This document shows positions 1-4,438 of a stretch of DNA of 5,672 bases, in pieces; the stretch's first letter is position 1; every line of letters begins with the position of its first letter. The stretch covers positions 1-5,672 of the forward strand of contig JAFAKZ010000310.1 in the NCBI GenBank assembly GCA_019234745.1, in the 5' to 3' direction. The position numbers and the translations under genes are program-made. The stretch is from Burkholderiales bacterium (lineage in GTDB: Bacteria; Pseudomonadota; Gammaproteobacteria; Burkholderiales; Chitinimonadaceae). Under the pieces are notes generated by a model. That model did no database searches and had not been told where the DNA came from. It saw only the letters and a program-made list of their open reading frames with translations.

Positions 1-237
1 AATCAGTTCAGCCAACTGGCCCGCTTCTCCGACGCCTGCGGCGCCGAAATCCCCCGCTGGCTGCGCCTCAAGCTGCAAAGCTATGGCGACGACGTGGCCT
101 CGATCAAAGCCCTGGGGTTGGATGTGGTGACGGACTTGTGTCGCAAGCTACTAGACGGCGGTGCGCCGGGCTTGCACTTCTACACGCTGAACGCGGCTGG
201 CGCCGTGTCGACGATATGGCAGCGTTTGGGGTTGTAA
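1..237 (+). CDS. metF: Methylenetetrahydrofolate reductase, C-terminal part (5' end outside window)
   Basis: The reading frame is open from base 1 and ends at TAA 235-237, giving the last 78 residues. MetF reduces 5,10-methylene-THF to 5-methyl-THF using an FAD cofactor in the cytoplasm, supplying the methyl group for methionine synthesis. The residues match the MetF C-terminus: ARFSDACGAEIPRW near the start, then a YGDD helix start, GLDVVTDLC, and the conserved HFYTLN strand just before a short terminal segment ending in QRLGL. These correspond to the last helices and strand of the TIM barrel. The stop position agrees with the usual family end, so the gene is cut only by the window edge. It converges on the minus-strand gene at 339-806. 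Nothing upstream is visible, so its start, promoter and operon partners cannot be judged. Confidence 0.93.
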   Translation, partial: NQFSQLARFSDACGAEIPRWLRLKLQSYGDDVASIKALGLDVVTDLCRKLLDGGAPGLHFYTLNAAGAVSTIWQRLGL

Positions 238-274
238 GCCAAGCAACAACCGTCGAACGCCGTTAGGCTTCCGC

Positions 275-308
275 AGGTCGGAAAACGCGTAAGCTTGTTT
301 TCCGACCT
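275..308. repeat. REP-like perfect inverted repeat after metF
   Basis: A 12-base arm at 275-286 (AGGTCGGAAAAC) is exactly complementary to 297-308, around a 10-base loop at 287-296. Read on the minus strand from 310, the element begins GTAGGTCGGAAAAC. That head resembles the GTAGGYCGGA style of enterobacterial REP units and similar intergenic repeats that I recall from betaproteobacterial genomes. It starts 37 bases after the metF stop in a convergent spacer, so the RNA hairpin could protect or end the metF message. There is no T-run after either arm, so it is not a classic intrinsic terminator. The REP assignment is inference from motif and position. Confidence 0.55.
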
Positions 309-310
309 AC

Positions 311-340
311 AAGTTACGTTGTCGAGACGCAACGTAGCTT
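311..340. repeat. Second inverted repeat in the metF convergent spacer
   Basis: Bases 311-321 (AAGTTACGTTG) pair with 330-340 (CAACGTAGCTT) around an 8-base loop. The stem is 11 bp with one mismatch, 314/337, which becomes a G-U pair in the + strand transcript but an A-C mismatch in the minus strand transcript. The hairpin is therefore better formed in metF RNA. It begins two bases after the preceding inverted repeat, and its right arm covers two bases of the stop codon of the minus-strand gene. No U-tract follows, so a terminator role is possible but weakly supported. Confidence 0.45.
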
Positions 341-806
341 AGAAATAATCCGGATATTTCTTCTTGACCAGCTCCAGCGTTTGATCGGGGGCCGCCAGGC
401 TTTCCTTGAGTTCGACATTCCGGAAGGACGAATCAATAACGAAGCTCCAGCGCCCTGCGTTATTGAGCTTTCCCCGTACTACCTTGATATACGGCTCTTT
501 GCAGAAATACATCGTCCCCATGCCTTGAGGGCTCATTTCGACCTGATCCAGACAGTAGACGCCTTCCGGCACTACCATGAGGCCAAGCGCGTCGGTCGAT
601 CCGCCATACGATTTGCCCGTGGCGGCGTTCGTCAACCACAGCCCGAGGGCATGATTCTCGCTTATGTTCTGGAAGCTGAAGCGGGCGTGCACATCGATAA
701 TCAGGACGCCCTCGTTCTCCTTGACTTCATCTGCGGCGAACGAGCTAGTGGAGAAGACTGCGCAGAAAAGCAGGGCCGAAATGAGCCTGCGCACATAAAC
801 GTTCAT
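339..806 (-). CDS. Predicted exported protein of unknown function, 155 aa
   Basis: I do not recognise the family. The protein starts with a basic n-region (MNVYVRR) and a hydrophobic stretch at about residues 8-20. A signal peptidase I-like site follows, SSFA|ADE, with cleavage after Ala24. The mature part of about 131 residues looks beta-rich (VLIIDVHARFSF, HALGLWLTN, GLMVVPEGVYCL, WSFVIDSS). It has two cysteines, Cys85 and Cys102, that could form a disulfide after export, and a charged tail ending KKKYPDYF. A short beta-sandwich protein in the periplasm or on the cell surface fits. There is no lipobox. The ATG at 806 is preferred over an in-frame TTG at 809 because GGAGGT lies 8 bases upstream. 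The gene is less GC-rich than its neighbours and stands alone, converging on metF. A TAGAAT box at 856-861 could be its -10. Confidence 0.8.
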   Translation of the reverse strand: MNVYVRRLISALLFCAVFSTSSFAADEVKENEGVLIIDVHARFSFQNISENHALGLWLTNAATGKSYGGSTDALGLMVVPEGVYCLDQVEMSPQGMGTMYFCKEPYIKVVRGKLNNAGRWSFVIDSSFRNVELKESLAAPDQTLELVKKKYPDYF

Positions 807-814
807 CAAAAATT

Positions 815-820
815 ACCTCC
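815..820 (-). promoter_or_regulatory. Ribosome binding site of the exported-protein gene
   Basis: GGAGGT on the minus strand is a strong Shine-Dalgarno match. It lies 8 bases before the ATG at 806 and only 5 before the TTG at 809, which favours the ATG start. Confidence 0.75.
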
Positions 821-855
821 AGATACAAAAAGATGTTGCGACCGAACCGTCGTGG

Positions 856-893
856 ATTCTACGATATTTCACGCATCGCATGCGCGGCGTGAA
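856..893 (-). promoter_or_regulatory. Candidate promoter with overlapping inverted repeat
   Basis: On the minus strand TAGAAT (856-861) is a fair -10 box, about 50 bases before the start of the exported-protein gene. The -35 position 17 bases further up (879-884, CGCATG) does not match consensus. A perfect 7-base inverted repeat, TTCACGC at 868-874 and GCGTGAA at 887-893, spans this -35 zone. Its 12-base spacer contains the palindrome CGCATGCG (877-884). The weak -35 box and the symmetric site together would suit an activator- or repressor-controlled promoter. The same repeat could also form a hairpin in the 3' end of the upstream Amr operon transcript, although no T-run follows. Confidence 0.3.
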
Positions 894-912
894 GTGGGCT
901 GTGCCCTTCCGC

Positions 913-1770
913 TCACCGCCCAATCTTCCCCATCGGCACGTCGGGCGCCACCACGCTCCACTCCAAGAGGCCGATAAACCCATCCGCCGCCGCTACCACT
1001 AGGCGCATCGTAGTACTCAACACCAGATGCCCCGGCGCGAAGCGGTGCGGCTCCTGCCAGCCGACGGCGCGGCGCACATAGACCTTCGTGTCGTTGATCG
1101 TGGCAAAGCACTCGTGTTCGCCGAAGGCGCGGGTCTGGCGCAGCAAGTCGGCAATGGGACGCTTGAAGTCCAGGGTACGATCTGCGTCGGTAAACAGCGG
1201 CCAGTAGCTGCCGTCGACCTGCGGTGTGGCCACGTACCAGAGCGCTTCGAAGCTGTTTGCCACGCGCTCGGCCAGGCGGCGCGAGGCGAACTGGATTTTC
1301 AGATCCAGGCTTTCATGGCATTCGTCCGGGGCAAGAGGGAAGCGGTCCTGCGCGACGATGTCGCCCGTGTCGAATTCGGGCGCCAGCTTGTGACAAGTGA
1401 CGCCCCATTCCGTGTGGCCGTCGAGAATGGCGCGCACCTGAGGGTAGGGGCCGCGCCCATCCGGCAGTGGCGAGGGGTGGAAATTGACGGCGAAGGGGAC
1501 GTAGCGTTCCCAGTCGCCTATCTTCCACTGGTAGCTGGCCACCACGAGCGCGTCGCAACGACGGCGCTGCAGGTCGGCCAGGTCGTCTTCCCGCATGCGC
1601 GAGAACTGGATGGGGATCCCCAGCTTTTCCGCTCGCTCCACACTGGCTTTGTTGTGGTACATGCGCCCATCGACCGGGGCGGTGAACAGCTTGACGGGCT
1701 CCCAGCCGGCGTTGAGGAAGGCTTCGAAGATGCCCAGGTAGCGGTCGGTCAGCGTGATGGCAAAGCGCAT
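913..1770 (-). CDS. Formyltransferase family protein (methionyl-tRNA formyltransferase-like), 285 aa
   Basis: The N-terminal two thirds is a formyl_trans_N (Fmt/GART-type) Rossmann-like domain, and residues about 195-285 look like the Fmt C-terminal barrel (RTLDFKRPIADLLRQTRAF). The catalytic set known from GART and Fmt is present: Asn96 and His98 in VNFHPSPLPDGRG, and Asp134 in EFDTGD. Family members transfer the formyl group of 10-formyl-THF to an amine. The acceptor here is unknown. The loop after the catalytic His reads PDGRGPYP rather than the RWRGAAP-type sequence of true Fmt, and the protein is shorter than Fmt (about 310 aa). I therefore avoid the symbol fmt, since a house-keeping fmt probably lies elsewhere. 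The ATG at 1770 has GGAG 7 bases upstream. A longer frame back to 1977 would add an Arg-rich stretch that is a shadow of the preceding gene. It follows the radical SAM gene by 35 bases, probably in one transcript. Confidence 0.85.
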   Translation of the reverse strand: MRFAITLTDRYLGIFEAFLNAGWEPVKLFTAPVDGRMYHNKASVERAEKLGIPIQFSRMREDDLADLQRRRCDALVVASYQWKIGDWERYVPFAVNFHPSPLPDGRGPYPQVRAILDGHTEWGVTCHKLAPEFDTGDIVAQDRFPLAPDECHESLDLKIQFASRRLAERVANSFEALWYVATPQVDGSYWPLFTDADRTLDFKRPIADLLRQTRAFGEHECFATINDTKVYVRRAVGWQEPHRFAPGHLVLSTTMRLVVAAADGFIGLLEWSVVAPDVPMGKIGR

Positions 1771-1777
1771 CGGCAAA

Positions 1778-1782
1778 CTCCA
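1778..1782 (-). promoter_or_regulatory. Ribosome binding site deciding the formyltransferase start
   Basis: TGGAG on the minus strand lies 7 bases before the ATG at 1770. This places the start inside the gap after the radical SAM gene and argues against the upstream in-frame start at 1977. Confidence 0.65.
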
Positions 1783-1805
1783 TCGTTGCGGTGGGGCTGC
1801 GACGC

Positions 1806-2876
1806 TCAAGAGGCTATGCGTACGGGAATTCGCCGCTGGCCGAAGCCGTGCTCGAAGTGCCGGAAGCGGCCAGCGATGGCGGTGCCGCAGTGCGGGCAGC
1901 GGCCGTCGTCGTGCAGGGCGTAGCTGAGTATCGCGTGCCAATCGCGCACGATAAGCGGCGCGCGACAGCCGGGACAATAGGTCGTCCCGCCTTCCGTGTC
2001 CACTACATTGCCCGTGTAGACGTGGTGCAGGCCGGCGGCCAGCGCGATATCGCGAGCACGGCGCAGCGTGGCGGCCGGCGTGCGCGGCAGGTCGGTGAGC
2101 TTGTGGTCCGGGTGGTAGGCGGTGAAATGCAGGGGTACGTCCGGCCCCAGATTGGCCAAGTACCAGTCCACCATGCGCTTCAGCTCCTCGTCGCTGTCAT
2201 TCTTGGTGGGGATAAGCAGCGTGGTGACTTCGAGCCAGACGTCCGTCTCTTTCTTCAGATAGATCAGCGTATCGAGTACGGGCTGCAGCTTGCCGCCGCA
2301 CAGCTTGACGTAGAACTCGTCCGTGAAGCCCTTCAGGTCTACGTTCGCCGCATCCATCTTGGCGTAGAACGCGCGCCTGGGTGCATCGTGGATATAGCCG
2401 GCCGTGACGGCCACGGAACGCACGCCACGTTCGCGGCAGGCATCGGCGATATCCATGGCGTATTCGGCGAAGATGACGGGGTCGTTGTAGGTATAGGCCA
2501 CGCTGGCGCAGCCCGATGCGACGGCGGCTGCGGCGATCTGTTCGGGGCTTGCTGCGTCGGCCAGTGTGTCGATCTCGCGCGACTTGGAAATATCCCAGTT
2601 CTGGCAGAACTTGCAGGCCAGGTTGCAGCCGGCCGTACCGAAGCTGAGTACGCTGGAGCCGGGCAGGAAATGGTTGAGCGGCTTCTTCTCAATGGGGTCG
2701 ATACAGAAGCCCGAAGAGCGGCCATAGGTAGTCAGCACCATGCGGTCGTCCTTGCGGGCGCGCACGAAGCATAGCCCCGCCTGGCCCTCGTGCAGCCTAC
2801 AGTCGCGCGGACAGAGGTCGCACTGCAGGCGGCCATCGTCCAGCATGTGCCACCAGCGGGCAGGGTAGTCGCCCAC
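1806..2876 (-). CDS. amrS: AmmeMemoRadiSam system radical SAM enzyme, 356 aa
   Basis: The radical SAM cluster motif is intact as Cys84-x3-Cys88-x2-Cys91 (CNLACKFC), preceded by a glycine-rich SFGTAGC lead. It should bind a [4Fe-4S] cluster and cleave S-adenosylmethionine to a 5'-deoxyadenosyl radical. Features typical of this family, which resembles pyruvate formate-lyase activases, are all here. They are an N-terminal cysteine cluster (Cys19, 22, 26, 36; CDLCPRDC), the GxCxxxxxExKPLNHF-like segment (residues 56-70), a VDLKGF strand (179-184), HFTAYHPDHK (250-259), and a C-terminal zinc-ribbon-like pair CPGC (301-304) and CPHC (327-330). It is a cytoplasmic partner of the Memo and AMMECR1 proteins, but substrate and product are unknown. 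The start is GTG at 2876, with AGGAG 8 bases upstream. It lies 11 bases after the fused Memo-AMMECR1 gene. The match over the whole length is strong. The symbol amrS follows family usage. Confidence 0.93.
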   Translation of the reverse strand: MGDYPARWWHMLDDGRLQCDLCPRDCRLHEGQAGLCFVRARKDDRMVLTTYGRSSGFCIDPIEKKPLNHFLPGSSVLSFGTAGCNLACKFCQNWDISKSREIDTLADAASPEQIAAAAVASGCASVAYTYNDPVIFAEYAMDIADACRERGVRSVAVTAGYIHDAPRRAFYAKMDAANVDLKGFTDEFYVKLCGGKLQPVLDTLIYLKKETDVWLEVTTLLIPTKNDSDEELKRMVDWYLANLGPDVPLHFTAYHPDHKLTDLPRTPAATLRRARDIALAAGLHHVYTGNVVDTEGGTTYCPGCRAPLIVRDWHAILSYALHDDGRCPHCGTAIAGRFRHFEHGFGQRRIPVRIAS

Positions 2877-2884
2877 GGTCGATG

Positions 2885-2889
2885 CTCCT
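2885..2889 (-). promoter_or_regulatory. Ribosome binding site of the radical SAM gene, overlapping the upstream stop
   Basis: The minus strand reads TAGGAG from 2890 to 2885, where TAG (2890-2888) is the stop of the Memo-AMMECR1 gene and AGGAG (2889-2885) is the Shine-Dalgarno of the next gene. The spacer to the GTG at 2876 is 8 bases. Such an overlap implies one transcript and probable translational coupling, and it supports the GTG start. Confidence 0.75.
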
Positions 2890-4237
2890 ATTCAGGCTCC
2901 CGCCACTTGCGCACTGTATAGCGCGACAGACTCACGGCTGGCGACCAGAAGTCACCAGGCAGCCCCGCCTTACGCTTGAGCTGGGCCAGGAACTCCGCCG
3001 GCTCGGGCAGCTGCTCCCACACCTGCGGCAGGAAGGTGGCGCGGCGCCCGCCGCATTCCAGGATGAGGCCGTCCTCGCCCGGCCGCAATTGTCGCAGGGC
3101 ATCCGCCTCGTCGCGGCAGGAGAACGCTACGGGCGCCGACAGTAGCGATACCTCCACGCGCACCTCTGGCCATTCGGCCGCCGAGATAGGCGGGAAGCGT
3201 GGGTCGCGGAAGGCGGCAGCGGCGGCGTTCTCGCGCACGTCGTCCATCAGCTTGCGCTGCGCCTCCAGGCTGCCAATGCAGCCGCGCAGGCCGGCAGCCG
3301 TCGTGAGCGTCACAAAGGTGGCGCCTGGGGCGTCGAGGCCAGGGGCGTCAGCCCGCGCCGGTCGCACGTTCACGCCCAGGCGCTGTTCGATGGCGTTGCG
3401 CGCCAGCTTGAGCAGGGCTTCGCCCAGTTTGTCGCGGCCGTTCCTGGGCGTGAAGGCGATGGCCGCGTAGCCCACCACACGCGCCTTGTCGCCCGCCGTA
3501 TCGCCGGAATTGCGCAGGTCCAGCAGGGTCGCTTCCAGGCCGTGCTCACGCGCCGCAACCAGCAGACCACGGATGGGCGTGGCGCCGCAGGCCGCTTCAT
3601 GGTCGATATCATCATCCAGCGCCAGGATGCGTTGGCAGGTGGCGCTGTCCACGGCCTGCGCCTGGCGGTAGGGCAGGTAGTGCGACAGGTCGGAGCTGAC
3701 CACGATCAACGTCTCGTCGCCGCCCCAGATGCGCTCCAGCACCTCGGCGACTTCCTTGGCCGAGGCATCGCCTACCGTCATCGGCACCAGCTTGAAGTCG
3801 TCCAGCAGCAGTTGCAGGAAGGGTAGATGCACTTCCAGCGAGTGCTCGGCGGCGTGGGCGGCGGGGTAGGTCGTCACTTGGGGCATATCGGCCAGTTGCT
3901 CACAGGCGGCACGATCCAGCTCGACCCGGCCCAGGGGCGTGGCGAAGCTGCGGCAGCCGGGCAGGGCCAGGCCGCGCACGGGTACGCGGTGCACGGGGCC
4001 CAGCAGCACCACGCGGCGGATGCGGGCATGCCAGGGCGCGAGCAGGCTGTAGGCACTGGCGGCGATGGGGCCGGAATAGATATAGCCCGCGTGCGGCACG
4101 ATCAGTGCCTTGGGCGCAGCCACGGGCTTGGGCTCGACCTGTCGCATCAGGTCGGCCACCGTCATGGTCAATTCGGTCTCGTCGCCGGGGTAGAACAGGC
4201 CGGCGACAGCCGCGGGGCGTGTGGTACTTTCATGCAT
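2888..4237 (-). CDS. Fused AmmeMemoRadiSam proteins B and A (Memo-like plus AMMECR1 domains), 449 aa
   Basis: Residues about 5-265 form a Memo domain, the fold of LigB-type class III dioxygenases. It keeps the metal-site residues known from human MEMO1: His49 (VPHAGYIYSG), His83 (GPVHRVP) and Cys217 (ACGATPIRG). It also keeps EHSLEVHLPF (131-140) and SSDLSHYLPY (181-190). After a linker at about 290-305 comes an AMMECR1 domain. Its hallmark LRGCIG is at 317-322, followed by AAFRDPRFPP (341-350), VEVSLLS, and a C-terminal ATFLPQVWEQLP segment. In many genomes these are two separate proteins encoded beside the radical SAM gene. The role of either domain is not established. Both are probably cytoplasmic. 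The ATG at 4237 was chosen because GGAGG lies 7 bases upstream and the family begins with RPAAVAGLFYPG just after the start. In-frame GTG 4321 and ATG 4318 lack a ribosome site. This is the first gene of the minus-strand unit. Confidence 0.94.
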   Translation of the reverse strand: MHESTTRPAAVAGLFYPGDETELTMTVADLMRQVEPKPVAAPKALIVPHAGYIYSGPIAASAYSLLAPWHARIRRVVLLGPVHRVPVRGLALPGCRSFATPLGRVELDRAACEQLADMPQVTTYPAAHAAEHSLEVHLPFLQLLLDDFKLVPMTVGDASAKEVAEVLERIWGGDETLIVVSSDLSHYLPYRQAQAVDSATCQRILALDDDIDHEAACGATPIRGLLVAAREHGLEATLLDLRNSGDTAGDKARVVGYAAIAFTPRNGRDKLGEALLKLARNAIEQRLGVNVRPARADAPGLDAPGATFVTLTTAAGLRGCIGSLEAQRKLMDDVRENAAAAAFRDPRFPPISAAEWPEVRVEVSLLSAPVAFSCRDEADALRQLRPGEDGLILECGGRRATFLPQVWEQLPEPAEFLAQLKRKAGLPGDFWSPAVSLSRYTVRKWREPE

Positions 4238-4244
4238 GACGAGC

Positions 4245-4249
4245 CCTCC
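4245..4249 (-). promoter_or_regulatory. Ribosome binding site deciding the Memo-AMMECR1 start
   Basis: GGAGG on the minus strand lies 7 bases before the ATG at 4237. No comparable site precedes the in-frame GTG at 4321 or ATG at 4318, so the 28 extra codons are taken as untranslated leader. Confidence 0.75.
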
Positions 4250-4338
4250 GGCGCGATCAATCTCGCTGCGGAAAGCCTTGATAACCGGGCCTCCCACAGG
4301 CGAAACCGGCGCCGTCATCACAAACGCAATCTACGTTT

Positions 4339-4369
4339 TCTATATTGCGCTATCAGGGCCAAACGTCAA
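4339..4369 (-). promoter_or_regulatory. Candidate sigma-70 promoter of the Amr unit
   Basis: The minus strand has TTGACG (4369-4364) and TATAGA (4344-4339) separated by 19 bases, two longer than the optimum. Transcription would start near 4332 and leave a leader of roughly 95 bases before the ATG at 4237. The boxes are good, but the spacing is loose. A -10 read as AATATA two bases further upstream would restore a 17-base spacer. Confidence 0.4.
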
Positions 4370-4396
4370 CGTCCACCCGCTCGGTGGCAATTTGGC
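4358..4396. repeat. Nested inverted repeats between the divergent Amr and mnmG promoters
   Basis: An outer pair, GCCAAA (4358-4363) and TTTGGC (4391-4396), encloses an inner pair, CCACC (4373-4377) and GGTGG (4383-4387), with a 5-base loop. The internal loops are unequal, 9 and 3 bases. The element covers the TTGACG box of the Amr promoter and ends two bases before a TAGAAT box facing mnmG. A shared operator would sit well here. The arms are short, so chance is a real alternative. Confidence 0.3.
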
Positions 4397-4397
4397 G

Positions 4398-4403
4398 TAG
4401 AAT
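4398..4403 (+). promoter_or_regulatory. Candidate -10 box for mnmG
   Basis: TAGAAT lies 35 bases before the mnmG ATG. No recognisable -35 box lies 16-18 bases upstream (4374-4381 reads CACCCGCT), so only a weak or activator-dependent promoter can be proposed. No clear Shine-Dalgarno precedes the mnmG start. Confidence 0.25.
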
Positions 4404-4438
4404 ACCGTCCCTTTGCCGTTTGTTTTCAGATACTTGCC

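Noticed and set aside
868..893. Intrinsic terminator of the Amr/formyltransferase transcript
   Set aside because: The inverted repeat could form a hairpin, but the minus strand continues ATATCG with no T-run, so it is reported only as a possible regulatory site.
381..977. 198-residue open frame on the + strand
   Set aside because: It is antisense to the exported-protein gene and the start of the Amr spacer. It has no recognisable domain and a low-complexity Arg/Pro/Ser tail, and the minus-strand gene has the ribosome site and signal peptide.
1027..1923. 298-residue open frame on the + strand
   Set aside because: Antisense shadow of the formyltransferase gene, favoured by high GC; the opposite frame has clear catalytic motifs.
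1771..1977. N-terminal extension of the formyltransferase frame starting at 1977
   Set aside because: The extra residues are Arg/Ala/Pro-rich with no family similarity, overlap the coding end of the radical SAM gene in another frame, and bypass a good ribosome site before the ATG at 1770.
1791..2774. 327-residue open frame on the + strand
   Set aside because: Antisense to the radical SAM gene, whose cysteine motifs settle the coding strand. The Val/Gly/Arg-rich composition is typical of a GC shadow.
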